NCBI RefSeq assembly: GCF_003731635.1
Contig: NZ_RCUA01000071.1
Coordinates: 53,523 to 88,373 of the forward strand
DNA length: 34,851 nt
Source: Marisediminitalea oceani
GTDB taxonomy: Bacteria; Pseudomonadota; Gammaproteobacteria; Enterobacterales; Alteromonadaceae
Reading direction: 5' to 3'
Below are positions 24,888 to 34,062 of this stretch, one piece after another. Within the stretch, counting starts at the first letter, position 1, and each line of letters begins with the position of its first letter. The notes beneath the pieces are model-generated. The model had not been told where the DNA came from. It made no database searches and was given only the letters and a program-made list of their open reading frames with translations. The position numbers were made by a program, and so were the translations under genes.

Positions 24888-26957
24888 ATGCGCCTGGCTA
24901 CCGCTTTATATTTGTCTGCTCTCTCACTGCTGAGTTTTGCCTCTCAGGCAACTGACGTTTCGGTAACGTCACCAGACGGTGATATTACATTTACCTTCAC
25001 CGATGAAAACGATTATGCCCAGTATAGCGTTGACTACAACGGTAAGCAGATCATGCGCCCGGCGCGGCTGGGTTTTGCTTTTGCTGAGGCTAAATCGATT
25101 TATCGTCATCTTGAAGTCAGTGAAGTAAGCCGCACCAGCGAGGATAACACCTGGGAGCAACCCTGGGGGGAACAACGTGTTATTCGCAACCACTACAATG
25201 AGCTGGTGGTTAAATTTACCGATAAGAATGATGCAGAGAATGCCTTTAACGTGCAGGTACGGGTATTTGATGACGGCATAGGCTTTCGTTATCACGTAAG
25301 CGCCGACGGGCAACGTGATATCACCCGTGAAATGACCGAGTTTTCGGTTATTGATTCGCATACGGCTACCGCTTACTGGATCCCGGGGCAGGGTTATGAC
25401 CGTCAGGAATATTTGTATCGCGAAACCCGCTTGCAGGATGTTGGTAAAGCCAGCACACCGATGACGATTAAACTGGACGACGGCACGCACCTGGCTATTC
25501 ACGAGGCCGCGCTGGTAGATTACGCTGGCATGAGCCTGGATAGACAAGCGCTGGGCCGCTTCGAAGCCGATCTAGCACCCCGTGCCGACGGCATCAAAGT
25601 GCGTAAACAAGGCAGTTTCACCACGCCATGGCGTACCGTACAGATAGCGCCGAGTGCGGCAGAGTTAATTAACTCCTATATCACCCTTAACCTTAACGAG
25701 CCCAATAAGCTGGGTGAAGTTGACTGGATTAATCCGGGTAAGTACATCGGTATCTGGTGGGGAATGCATATCCAGAAATACACCTGGGGCTCCGGTGATA
25801 AACACGGCGCTACCACAGAAAATACCCTGCGCTATATGGACTTTGCCGCGGAGCACGGCTTTGACGGCGTATTGGTAGAAGGCTGGAATGTTGGCTGGGA
25901 TGGTGACTGGATCCAAAACTCAGAGTTGTTTTCGTTTACCGAGAGCTATCCGGATTTCGATATTCAAAAAGTCAGTGATCACGGCAAAAAAGTGGGCGTT
26001 AAGCTTATTGGCCACCATGAAACGTCCGGCGGGATCACCAACTACGAAGCACAGATGGAAGACGGTTTTGCGCTTTATCAGAAGATGGGTGTGGAGCAGA
26101 TTAAAACCGGCTATGTAGCGCATGGCCAGAGCCTGAAAGTTACCGACGAGCAAGGCATTAAACGTCTGGAATATACCGACAGTCAGCCGCTGGTAAATCA
26201 CTTTATTAAAAACATCACTACCGCTGCGAAATACGGTATTTCCATTAACACCCATGAATCCGTCAAAGACACGGGACTTCGCCGCACCTATCCAAACTGG
26301 ATTGCCCGGGAGAGTGCTCGTGGTCAGGAATATAACTCAGGCTGGGCAGCGCCCAATACGCCTGAGCATGTGCCGATGCTGGCGTTTACCCGTATGCTTT
26401 CCGGACCGATGGACTTTACGCCAGGTATCTTCGACCTTGATTATCCGCCAATTAAAGGCGGAACCGAAGAACATGGCCGCGTGAAATACATGCGCCCGCA
26501 AAGCACTATTGCCAAACAGTTAGCCGAATATGTAGTGCTTTACAGCCCTATCCAGATGGCCGCTGATTTGCCGGAGAACTACGAAGCGCAGATGGCACCT
26601 TTCCAGTTTATTAAAGATGTTCCTACCGACTGGGAGCAGACTCAGGCGTTGCAGGGTGAAGTAGGTGACTATGTGGTAATTGCACGCCAGGAACGCAAAG
26701 CGAGACATTACAGTGGTAACGACTGGTATTTAGGGGCAATTACTAACGAAGATGCGCGGGATATCACTGTGCCGCTGAGTTTTCTTAAACCCGGTAAAAC
26801 CTACGAAGCGCAAATTTACAAAGACGGCAAAAAAGCCGACTGGCAAACCAATCCCTATGATGTGGATATCAGTAAAAGAAAGGTCACCAGTAAAGATTCA
26901 TTAACCTTGCACCTCGCTGCGGCAGGTGGTGCGGCTATAAGGTTTAAACAGCTGTAA
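24888..26957 (+). CDS. GH97 alpha-glucosidase, exported
   Basis: 689 residues from ATG 24888 (AGGAAGC upstream; gives the signal peptide MRLATALYLSALSLLSFASQA). The layout is that of glycoside hydrolase family 97: an N-terminal beta-sandwich (about 22-280), a catalytic barrel beginning with YIGIWWGMHIQKYTWG, and a small C-terminal beta domain. Glutamates sit in HHETS (378), HESV (457), ARES (475) and GQEYN (481). The 18 and 6 residue spacings of the last three equal those of SusB Glu508, Glu526 and Glu532 (calcium and general acid), and Glu378 fits the SusB base. This predicts an inverting alpha-glucosidase acting on maltooligosaccharides in the periplasm rather than the retaining Asp-type branch. 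It is a single gene between its own promoter and a strong terminator. Confidence 0.93.
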   Translation: MRLATALYLSALSLLSFASQATDVSVTSPDGDITFTFTDENDYAQYSVDYNGKQIMRPARLGFAFAEAKSIYRHLEVSEVSRTSEDNTWEQPWGEQRVIRNHYNELVVKFTDKNDAENAFNVQVRVFDDGIGFRYHVSADGQRDITREMTEFSVIDSHTATAYWIPGQGYDRQEYLYRETRLQDVGKASTPMTIKLDDGTHLAIHEAALVDYAGMSLDRQALGRFEADLAPRADGIKVRKQGSFTTPWRTVQIAPSAAELINSYITLNLNEPNKLGEVDWINPGKYIGIWWGMHIQKYTWGSGDKHGATTENTLRYMDFAAEHGFDGVLVEGWNVGWDGDWIQNSELFSFTESYPDFDIQKVSDHGKKVGVKLIGHHETSGGITNYEAQMEDGFALYQKMGVEQIKTGYVAHGQSLKVTDEQGIKRLEYTDSQPLVNHFIKNITTAAKYGISINTHESVKDTGLRRTYPNWIARESARGQEYNSGWAAPNTPEHVPMLAFTRMLSGPMDFTPGIFDLDYPPIKGGTEEHGRVKYMRPQSTIAKQLAEYVVLYSPIQMAADLPENYEAQMAPFQFIKDVPTDWEQTQALQGEVGDYVVIARQERKARHYSGNDWYLGAITNEDARDITVPLSFLKPGKTYEAQIYKDGKKADWQTNPYDVDISKRKVTSKDSLTLHLAAAGGAAIRFKQL

Positions 26958-26982
26958 TACCGCAACATAATCCAGTGAGACC

Positions 26983-27018
26983 AAAGGCGCCAAATCCCCA
27001 ACCTACGGCGCCTTTTTT
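26983..27018 (+). terminator. Rho-independent terminator after the GH97 gene
   Basis: AAGGCGCC and GGCGCCTT arms separated by 15 bases and followed directly by six T (27013-27018). This is the clearest terminator in the window; it isolates the glucosidase from the chemosensory operon. Confidence 0.9.
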
Positions 27019-27249
27019 ATGTGCTCAGTTCGCACAATAAAACCAACAAAAGCATCTTTTCCGGGATAACGCTTCTTCTGCACTTTGGCAACTAAATCAC
27101 AAATGTACTCAAGTGGTTATATAATACTCGTTTTAATCATGTAAAGATTTGTGTTCAATCTATTTTTTTGTTGAGAATATTTACTCACTTGCAAGGTCAA
27201 TGATCTCTGCTAGCTTTATTACTTGATTAAAATTAAGTGATAACTAGCC

Positions 27250-28371
27250 ATGAATGCAAAGCGAGCCGAAATATTAGTTGTTGAAAGTCCTGGGTCAGAA
27301 CTGCACGGGATGGTGAAATCATTAGAGAACGAATTTTTTGTGGAGGAAGTTTCCAGTGGTCAAAGGGCGCTGGAAATCGTACGTGAAAAAGATAAATCCC
27401 CCTGTGTAGTGCTTATTGAAACCGCATTGGAAGATACCTCTGGTTACCAGGTGTGTGAGCAGCTAAAGCAGCAGCCCGGCGCCGAACATACTGACGTTAT
27501 TTTAATGAATAATGAGGCGTCTTTATCAGATAAGCTTAAGGGCTATGATGCTGGCGCATCAGATTTTATTACCGGCAAGGCAGCGCCCGAAGAAGTGGTG
27601 CGCAAAATTAAACTGGCAGCCAGCAGAGACTGGCAACTCGAGCAGGCGGAAGCTGAAAAACAGGCAGCAATGGATACGGCGATGACTGCAATTGTGAACG
27701 CCGGAGAGCAAGCCAGTATCATTCACTTTATGCGCGAAAGTTTTAAGTGTGAGTCGGTTAATTCGCTGGCTCAGCTGATAGTTGAAACCGCCGCGGGGTT
27801 TGGCTTAAGTACGTCGGTACAAATTGAAACGCCAACCGGAACTGTCAGCGCTACCAGCAATGGCAATATTTCACCGCTCGAAACCCAGTTACTCACCACA
27901 TTTCAGAAAGTTGGACGTATCCATCAGCGTGGTCAACGACTGATCCTCAGTTACGGCATGATTTCGCAACTGATAAAAAACATGCCGGTTGATGATGACG
28001 ATAAGTGTGGCCGCTTTCGCGACCACTTTGCTGTAATCCTCGAAGGTGCAGTGAGTCGTCTGAAGGCGCTGTTTATCCTTCAGGAGCTGGATGAAGTGCT
28101 GGTCGAGACCAATGAGTCGCTGGCCAGCTTGTCCGATTTACAATCCCGTCAGAAGAAGAAAAACGTCGATATTATGGCCAGGATGCAAGAAGACATCCTG
28201 AATAATTTTTTCAACTACGGCCTGACTGAAGAGCAGGAAAAAGTGCTGCTTACCATAATCGAAGGCTATTCCGACGAAATATTCCGGGTTTACGAAGAGG
28301 GGATGACCACAGACTCAAAACTTTCCAGTATTGCCCAACGCATTCAGCAAGCAACGCAACAAAACTCGTAA
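27250..28371 (+). CDS. Pseudo-receiver signalling protein heading the chemosensory operon
   Basis: 373 residues. Residues 1-125 have the CheY-like receiver layout, but the phosphorylation site is altered: the acceptor Asp is Glu57 (VLIETALEDTSGYQ), the acidic pair is reduced to Glu12-Ser13, and the switch Thr/Ser position is Asn87. Lys110 is kept. It therefore probably cannot be phosphorylated normally and may mimic an activated receiver. Residues about 130-290 form a domain I do not recognise (a mixed fold with possible GAF-like strands around VQIETPTGTVSATSNG). A coiled coil follows (about 285-320) and a helical C-terminus. No good Shine-Dalgarno precedes ATG 27250. It lies 28 bp before cheY and starts the operon after 231 bp of A/T-rich, gene-free DNA. 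Confidence 0.75.
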   Translation: MNAKRAEILVVESPGSELHGMVKSLENEFFVEEVSSGQRALEIVREKDKSPCVVLIETALEDTSGYQVCEQLKQQPGAEHTDVILMNNEASLSDKLKGYDAGASDFITGKAAPEEVVRKIKLAASRDWQLEQAEAEKQAAMDTAMTAIVNAGEQASIIHFMRESFKCESVNSLAQLIVETAAGFGLSTSVQIETPTGTVSATSNGNISPLETQLLTTFQKVGRIHQRGQRLILSYGMISQLIKNMPVDDDDKCGRFRDHFAVILEGAVSRLKALFILQELDEVLVETNESLASLSDLQSRQKKKNVDIMARMQEDILNNFFNYGLTEEQEKVLLTIIEGYSDEIFRVYEEGMTTDSKLSSIAQRIQQATQQNS

Positions 28372-28399
28372 TCTAACCGCTGTAACCAGGAGAAATGGA

Positions 28400-28762
28400 A
28401 TGACCAAAACAGTTGTTATCGCCGACGATTCAGCCTCAGTGCGACAGATAGTAAGTATGGTATTGAAAACGAACGGGTTTACGGTGCTGGAAGGCGAAAA
28501 CGGCGAACAGGCGTTAAAGCATCTTGATGGTAAAAAGGTCAACCTTATTATAAGCGACGTTAACATGCCGGTGATGGATGGCCTGACCTTTGTGAAAGAA
28601 GTCAGAAAGATAGAAGCGTATCAGTTTACGCCGATTTTAATGCTAACCACCGAAACCGATGAGAATTTAAAAGCCCAGGCTAAGGAGCAGGGCGTGCGCG
28701 CCTGGCTGGTTAAACCGTTTCAACCGCCCTTGTTATTGAAGTGCATTGCGAAGCTGACTTAG
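28400..28762 (+). CDS. cheY: CheY-like single-domain response regulator
   Basis: A 120-residue receiver without output domain. All phosphorylation residues are in place: Asp9 and Asp10 (VVIADDSASVRQ), acceptor Asp53 (IISDVNMPVMDG), Thr83 (MLTTE) and Lys105 (WLVKPF). Start ATG 28400 has CAGGAGAAATGGA upstream; an upstream in-frame ATG at 28331 lies within the preceding gene. It is the likely phosphoacceptor for the CheA encoded two genes on. Whether it acts on flagella, pili or another output cannot be read from the window. Confidence 0.93.
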   Translation: MTKTVVIADDSASVRQIVSMVLKTNGFTVLEGENGEQALKHLDGKKVNLIISDVNMPVMDGLTFVKEVRKIEAYQFTPILMLTTETDENLKAQAKEQGVRAWLVKPFQPPLLLKCIAKLT

Positions 28763-28771
28763 GAGGTGCTT

Positions 28772-29083
28772 ATGCCACTTGAGTTTAAAGGCGAACCTAT
28801 AAATACCATTGTGTTGCCTGAATCGGTGACTATTTTTGAGGTGAAAGCTATCCATGAAGCACTGCTCAGCGTTGCATCGAATTCACTGCTCACACTGGAT
28901 TTGGCAAATACCGCTGAAGTCGATGCTGCGGGTATGCAACTGATTTTAGCCTTTGTGCAGCAGCAAGAAAAATCAGCTAATCCCGTACAACTTATAAATG
29001 TAAGTGATGAACTGCAAGCCACGTTGATGTTATTGGGAGCCGAGTTAGGCAAGTCTAATCAGAACGCCGGGGTAGCATTGTGA
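28772..29083 (+). CDS. STAS-domain protein
   Basis: A 103-residue stand-alone STAS domain, the fold of anti-anti-sigma factors. The core LLTLDLANTAEVDAAGMQL (about 39-57) matches the family pattern D-x-S-x-V-x-x-h-D-S/A-S/A-G, but the usual phosphorylated serine is replaced: the motif is Asp51-Ala-Ala-Gly. Regulation by serine phosphorylation therefore seems unlikely. ATG 28772 sits five bases after a perfect AGGAGG. Its last codons overlap the cheA GTG (GTGA), so translation is coupled and a direct role with CheA is likely. No anti-sigma kinase or RsbU-type phosphatase is encoded nearby. Confidence 0.88.
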   Translation: MPLEFKGEPINTIVLPESVTIFEVKAIHEALLSVASNSLLTLDLANTAEVDAAGMQLILAFVQQQEKSANPVQLINVSDELQATLMLLGAELGKSNQNAGVAL

Positions 29084-31191
29084 TTGCGCCACTGGAGACA
29101 TTTCAAATTGAGGCCAGAGAACACCTGGTGAACCTCGAGGCAGCATTGCTGGAACTGGAAGAGCAGCCGGAGGAAAGCGAAGCCATTGATACTGCCTTTA
29201 GGGCTATTCATACCATTAAAGGTGCCGCTGGTATGTTTGGTTTTCAGCAGCTTACTGACTTTGCCCATCACCTCGAAACGGCTCTGGATAAACTCCGTCA
29301 GGGTAAACTGGACGTGAGTAAAACGTTTATCGAAATCTTTTTAGATGCCGGTGACTTAATGGCTGAGATGCTGGAAGACACCGAATTCAGTGCCGGGCAA
29401 ACCATCAGTAGCGAAAAGTTGCTTGAGCGGCTTTACCAGATTGCGCCCGAAGATGACCCTCGTAAAAGCCTTATCCAGGCTCCCGAAGTGCAGGGTGAAC
29501 CGGCCTCGGAAGAAGCTATTTACCGGGTGCGTTTCAAACCTGACCGGGACAGTTTTAAAAATGGTTTCGATGCAATGCCAGTGCTACGCGAACTAACCAG
29601 CTTAGGCACCGCCGAGGTGATCTGTAAGCACGAAAACCTCCCCGCATTTAATCAGCTCGAGCCTCAGGCCAGTTACCTGAGTTGGGAATTATTGCTGGTG
29701 ACTGAGGCATCGAAAGATACGTTGATGGACGCCTTTATGTTTGTGGCGGATGAATGGCAAATCCAGGTTGATGAAATAGATATTCACGATACCGATGAAG
29801 ATGCCGACAAGCTGGGCGAGCTACTGGTTGCCCGGGGCAATGTGGCAAAACAAGCACTGGATGAAGCACTTGGCGAGAAGCCAGCTATCGGTTCATTGCT
29901 CAAAGAACAGGGCGTGGTGCAGGAAGAAGAGGTGAAAGCCGCTCTGAAAGAGCAGCAACTCACCCGTAAAGTAAAAGCCAAAAAACAGGCAGGTAAGTCG
30001 CAGGCAACCGTGCGGGTACCGGCGGAAAAGCTCGATTCTCTGATGAACCTGGTAGGTGAACTGGTAATAGTGCAGGCCCGGCTGAATCAGGTATCTGATG
30101 CAGTGAATAACGATGACATTGAAGGAATTGCCGAAGAGCTGGAATTGCTTACCACGCAAATGCGCGATGAAACATTTGGTATTCGTATGATGCCCATCGG
30201 CAGTACCTTTGGCCGCTTTCGCCGCTTAGTTCGCGATCTTTCCTCAGAGCTGGGCAAATCTATCCAGCTCGACACTCAGGGCGCAGATACCGAGCTGGAT
30301 AAGGTGGTTCTTGATAAACTCGCCGACCCGCTGATTCACCTTATACGCAACAGTATCGACCACGGCATAGAACCCACCGAAGACAGATTGGCTCTGGGCA
30401 AAACGCCCACCGGCAATATTTTACTGTCAGCCAGTCATGCCGACTCTCAGGTTGTGATCACCATTAAAGATGACGGTCGGGGCTTAAACAAAGACAAAAT
30501 CAAAGCCAAAGCAATAGAAAAGCAACTGATCACCAGCAAAGACCAGCTCACCGATGAGCAAATTCATCAGCTTATTTTTGAGCCGGGTTTTTCCACCGCG
30601 GCGAAAGTGTCTGACATCTCCGGGCGTGGCGTAGGTATGGACGTGGTGAAGCGTTCGATTATGGAGCTTGGCGGCAAGCTGTCGATTGACTCTGCCGTAG
30701 GTGAAGGTACCGAACTCACTATTCGCCTGCCCATGACCCTGGCAATCATTGAAGGGTTAATGGTAGCGGTAGGGACCGAATATTACGTATTGCCGCTTAA
30801 TAACGTAGAAGAATGCATTGAGCTTACCCAGAGTAACACCCATGCGAAAACCCGCCGCCGCATTGTTGAACTGCGGGGCCAGCAAATCCCTTATCTCAGT
30901 TTAAGGGAGTGGTTTGAGGTACCCGGTGATGAGCCGCCTATTCAGCAGGTGGTGATCACCCATTCAGGCAGCGAACGTTTTGGATTTTGTGTCGATGAGG
31001 TCGTCGGCCAGTACCAGACCGTGATTAAACGGTTAGGCAAACTCTACGAGGGGGTCAGTGGTTTCAGCGGTGCCACCATCTTAGGTGATGGCAGTGTAGC
31101 GATGATCCTCGACCCGGTAGCGCTGATAGACAGCGTATCCTCAAGCGAATTTGGTGAAAATACTACTCAACCTATAAGGATGCAGTCATGA
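29080..31191 (+). CDS. cheA: Chemotaxis histidine kinase CheA
   Basis: 703 residues. The P1 phosphotransfer domain has His44 in [17 protein letters not shown] divergent P2-like region (about 145-235) follows. Then a pair of helical repeats (about 237-292: [11 protein letters not shown] and [16 protein letters not shown]) resembles the small helical domain of GspE/PilB N-termini and is unusual in CheA. P3 begins near 310 ([19 protein letters not shown]); the P4 ATPase has [12 protein letters not shown] (N box), IKDDGRGL (G1) and [10 protein letters not shown] (G2). The P5 CheW-like domain (about 560-695) couples to receptors. It phosphorylates CheY in the array below the inner membrane. GTG start, overlapping the STAS stop by four bases; its stop overlaps the transducer ATG (ATGA). 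Confidence 0.95.
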   Translation: MIAPLETFQIEAREHLVNLEAALLELEEQPEESEAIDTAFRAIHTIKGAAGMFGFQQLTDFAHHLETALDKLRQGKLDVSKTFIEIFLDAGDLMAEMLEDTEFSAGQTISSEKLLERLYQIAPEDDPRKSLIQAPEVQGEPASEEAIYRVRFKPDRDSFKNGFDAMPVLRELTSLGTAEVICKHENLPAFNQLEPQASYLSWELLLVTEASKDTLMDAFMFVADEWQIQVDEIDIHDTDEDADKLGELLVARGNVAKQALDEALGEKPAIGSLLKEQGVVQEEEVKAALKEQQLTRKVKAKKQAGKSQATVRVPAEKLDSLMNLVGELVIVQARLNQVSDAVNNDDIEGIAEELELLTTQMRDETFGIRMMPIGSTFGRFRRLVRDLSSELGKSIQLDTQGADTELDKVVLDKLADPLIHLIRNSIDHGIEPTEDRLALGKTPTGNILLSASHADSQVVITIKDDGRGLNKDKIKAKAIEKQLITSKDQLTDEQIHQLIFEPGFSTAAKVSDISGRGVGMDVVKRSIMELGGKLSIDSAVGEGTELTIRLPMTLAIIEGLMVAVGTEYYVLPLNNVEECIELTQSNTHAKTRRRIVELRGQQIPYLSLREWFEVPGDEPPIQQVVITHSGSERFGFCVDEVVGQYQTVIKRLGKLYEGVSGFSGATILGDGSVAMILDPVALIDSVSSSEFGENTTQPIRMQS

Positions 31192-33236
31192 ATCGCATCA
31201 GCTTAAAAGCACTAATTATGTCAGCCTTTGTGATTTTACTGGTTGCTATGGCTACCACGAACTTTCTGGGCATTTCGGCGTTATCCGGCATGAACAGCCA
31301 GCTAAACAGCATAGTGGATGAATCGGCAGAAAAAGTAAAAATTGCCGCTCGTATCCGCCAGGATCTGCTGGCTATCAGCCGGGCCGAGAAAAACCTGATC
31401 CTGGCGCAAACCCAGGCCGATATGGATGGTTATGCTACTTATATCGACCAGACCGAGCAACAAATGCAAAGTAAGCGTCAGCAGTTACGGGATTTGGTTG
31501 ATGTGACAGGTCAGCAGAAACTCGATGCCTTTGGTGAAGTATGGGCTCAGTATCAGCAAACTAATCGTCAGGTTCGGGATTTGGCGCGACTGAACTCCAA
31601 TATCCGAGCTAAAACGCTTAGTCAGGGCGAAGCCCGAAATGCCTTCGACCGGGCTCAACTGGCGATTAACAGTATGGTAGAAATGCTCGATGAGCAGATC
31701 GCCAGTGCTAACTCTACCGCGGCGGTAAAATCGCTGGCGACAAAACAAAGACTGGCGGCACAGATCAGTCGCAATCTGGTAGAAATTCAGCGTGGTGAGA
31801 AAAACATCATACTGGCTACTACGCAGGATGATATGGATGGTTTTACCGACGCCATCGAAAATATCGAGGTAACCCTGACAGAGCAAATTCGCCAGTTTGC
31901 GTCATTGGCCAGCAACTCTGAGCAAAACGCCCTTAACCGTTTTCAACAGCAGTTTGAAACCTATTATGAGCTGCACAGCCAGGTACGGAATTTAAGCCGT
32001 GAGAACGGCAATGCCAGAGCCTTCGCCTTGTCTGCCTCCGACGGGCGAGCATTGCTGGACGAAGCAGAGGGTTTACTGGCTGACATTGTGAATGTAAACG
32101 ATGCGGCGCTGGAAGCCGATAAAAACCTCAGCGATGCCTCCTATGTGTCGGCCAGAACGCAGTTGATTGTCGCGTTGGTTATCTCGTTTGTAGTTGCAGT
32201 GGCTATAGCGCTGACAGTTATCAAGAGGGTAAATATTGTAAGTAAAATTACCCAGCAAATTGGCGATGGCGACCTGACCGCCAGGTTCGACAATAACACG
32301 CCGGACTCCGACATATACGGCGTGCTGAGAAATATGAATAGCAACCTTAAATCCATTGTCGGAGAGGTAATTGAAGCTTCATCTAACGTAGCCGCAGGCA
32401 GCACTCAATCCAGCGCAACCGGCCAGCAGATAGCGCAGGGGGCCACTGAGCAGGCCGCCTCTCTGGAAGAAATTTCGTCTTCAATGGAGGAAATGGCGTC
32501 GAACATCGCTCATTCTGCAGATAACGCCCAGCAAACAGAGCAAATTGCCCGTAAAGCCTCAACCGATGCCGAGCAAACTGGCGCTGCCGTTAATGAGGCG
32601 GTTGAGGCGATGAAAGACATTGCCGATAAAATTGGCATTATTGAAGAAATCTCCCGCCAAACCAATTTGTTAGCGCTTAATGCTGCGATTGAAGCCGCCC
32701 GGGCCGGTGAGCACGGTAAAGGATTTACCGTGGTAGCGGCTGAAGTACGTAAATTAGCTGAACGCAGCCAGAAAGCGGCTGCTGAAATCGTTACCCGCGC
32801 GAAAGGCAGTTTAGAAGTATCAGAGCAAGCTGGCACTATGCTATCGCAACTGGTGCCAGACATTCAGCGAACCTCTGATTTAGTGCAGGAAATCAGTGCC
32901 TCGTCCCGCGAACAGGACTCGGGTGCCACCGAAATCAATAAAGCTCTGCAACAGCTTGACCAAACCGTGCAGCAATCCGCGGCTGCAGCAGAAGAAATGG
33001 CTTCCACCAGTGAAGAGCTGTCGGCGCAAGCCGATCAACTCAATGCCACCATCTTATACTTCAAACTGGATAAGCAGGGCGGTACTCGCAATGCTGGCAG
33101 CAGTTCTGGCGGTAGCAACAGCAATCCGCCATCACGCAATAAACGGCAAAGCAGTGTGGCTAAAATGCCCGAGGCCACCAGTGGTGGTGTAGATATCGAT
33201 TTAAGCGATGATAAAACCGAGTTTGTACGCTACTAA
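31188..33236 (+). CDS. Methyl-accepting chemotaxis transducer with duplicated helical sensor module
   Basis: 682 residues. TM1 is about 6-30, a long helical periplasmic domain about 31-322, TM2 about 324-345, HAMP about 345-395 ([12 protein letters not shown]), and the signalling hairpin about 400-640 has the tip [19 protein letters not shown]. The periplasmic part contains two alike modules about 138 residues apart: [18 protein letters not shown] (near 65) and [18 protein letters not shown] (near 203), each followed by a Q-x-R-x-L-x-R-x-N segment. This suggests a tandem or bimodular four-helix-bundle (HBM-like) sensor. The C-terminal tail is Gly/Ser-rich and lacks a CheR-tethering pentapeptide. 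Start overlaps cheA by four bases. Confidence 0.94.
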   Translation: MNRISLKALIMSAFVILLVAMATTNFLGISALSGMNSQLNSIVDESAEKVKIAARIRQDLLAISRAEKNLILAQTQADMDGYATYIDQTEQQMQSKRQQLRDLVDVTGQQKLDAFGEVWAQYQQTNRQVRDLARLNSNIRAKTLSQGEARNAFDRAQLAINSMVEMLDEQIASANSTAAVKSLATKQRLAAQISRNLVEIQRGEKNIILATTQDDMDGFTDAIENIEVTLTEQIRQFASLASNSEQNALNRFQQQFETYYELHSQVRNLSRENGNARAFALSASDGRALLDEAEGLLADIVNVNDAALEADKNLSDASYVSARTQLIVALVISFVVAVAIALTVIKRVNIVSKITQQIGDGDLTARFDNNTPDSDIYGVLRNMNSNLKSIVGEVIEASSNVAAGSTQSSATGQQIAQGATEQAASLEEISSSMEEMASNIAHSADNAQQTEQIARKASTDAEQTGAAVNEAVEAMKDIADKIGIIEEISRQTNLLALNAAIEAARAGEHGKGFTVVAAEVRKLAERSQKAAAEIVTRAKGSLEVSEQAGTMLSQLVPDIQRTSDLVQEISASSREQDSGATEINKALQQLDQTVQQSAAAAEEMASTSEELSAQADQLNATILYFKLDKQGGTRNAGSSSGGSNSNPPSRNKRQSSVAKMPEATSGGVDIDLSDDKTEFVRY

Positions 33237-33247
33237 CAGAGGTGATT

Positions 33248-33826
33248 ATGAGTGAGCAAACCATAGCGGAGACCGAGTTAGCCCAAGATGAAGAACAGTC
33301 ATCGCATGTCAGTGTACAGGTACTGACATTTTTACTTGATGACGAAGTGTACGGTGTGGACATCAGGCAAATTCAGGAAGTACTGGAGTATCGTAAGGTT
33401 ACCCGAGTGCCGAGAAGTCAGCCATTTTTACTGGGGGTTATTAATTTACGTGGCAAGGTAGTACCGGTACTGGATTTACGTCGGTTATTCGATATGACCC
33501 TAGCCGAGATCACGGTAAACACCTGCATTGTGATTATCGACATTCTATTGGATGGAGAAAAAGTTTCTATCGGCATATTAACCGACGCAGTTCGGGAAGT
33601 GGTGGAATTACCCGTCAGCGAGATCAGTGCGCCGCCACGCATTGGCAGTCGTGTGAACAACCGGTTTATTAATGGCATGGGTAAACACGAGGGGGACTTT
33701 ATTGTGATCCTGGATGTCCAGAAAGTGATGGCCGATGAAGAATTTAATGCCATGCTGGATGTGGTGAGTGATGAAGCGCTGGCAGATGAAGAGGGTGATA
33801 GCAGCGACAATTCGGGGCATGACTAA
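33248..33826 (+). CDS. cheW: Chemotaxis coupling protein CheW
   Basis: 192 residues. The CheW fold spans about 22-165: VLTFLLDDEVYGVDIRQIQEVL, VPRSQPFLLGVINLRGKVVPVLDLRR and NRFINGMGKHEGDFIVILDV are the standard motifs linking receptors to CheA. The last about 25 residues are an acidic tail (DEALADEEGDSSDNS). ATG 33248 is used because AGAGGTG lies upstream; a GTG at 33242 is in frame. Eleven bases after the transducer and 12 bases before cheR, in the same operon. Confidence 0.95.
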   Translation: MSEQTIAETELAQDEEQSSHVSVQVLTFLLDDEVYGVDIRQIQEVLEYRKVTRVPRSQPFLLGVINLRGKVVPVLDLRRLFDMTLAEITVNTCIVIIDILLDGEKVSIGILTDAVREVVELPVSEISAPPRIGSRVNNRFINGMGKHEGDFIVILDVQKVMADEEFNAMLDVVSDEALADEEGDSSDNSGHD

Positions 33827-33838
33827 GCGGTGACGGCA

Positions 33839-34024
33839 ATGATGTACGACAAGCTGCGCGAACCTGATCGCAAAAAAGTGGCCGAATTCGTTCAGGGAAC
33901 GGCGGGGATCCAGTTACCGGTATCGAAAGTATCGCTAATGGAAACCCGCTTAAGAAAACGTCAGAAAGCGCTAGAGGTTGTTGATCTTTGTATGAAAAGC
34001 AGCCGGCATAGCAACGAGGTATAA
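33839..34024 (+). pseudogene. cheR: CheR methyltransferase, 5' fragment cut by an insertion sequence
   Basis: Only the first about 45 codons of cheR remain before the IS: YDKLREPDRKKVAEFV, GIQLPVSKVSLMETRLRKRQKAL is the start of the CheR N-terminal domain (about 270 residues when complete). From 33974 the frame runs into the IS inverted repeat and stops at 34022-34024 after adding 17 foreign residues. Past the right end of the IS the window resumes with TAGG; joined to the left side this restores CAG AAA GCG CTA GG, that is Q-K-A-L-G, as expected for CheR, so the gene's remainder should lie beyond the window. The start is taken as ATG 33839 (alternatives GTG 33830, ATG 33842). CheR methylates receptor glutamates, so adaptation would be lost. 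Confidence 0.85.
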
Positions 34025-34062
34025 TTGTTTCGCCAAAAATAATTAACCGTAATGTTGCTATG
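34007..34062 (+). promoter_or_regulatory. IS internal promoter and start-codon-occluding inverted repeat
   Basis: TATAAT at 34020-34025 is a perfect -10, without a clear -35. CATAGCAAC (34007-34015) is complementary to GTTGCTATG (34054-34062), which contains the transposase ATG. A transcript started from this -10 would begin near 34032 and lack the left arm, while one entering from the che operon would carry both arms and hide the start. Confidence 0.55.

Noticed and set aside
27120..27249. Flagellar sigma-28 promoter for the che operon
   Set aside because: A TAAAGATT-like string occurs, but no GCCGATAA-like -10 at the right spacing.
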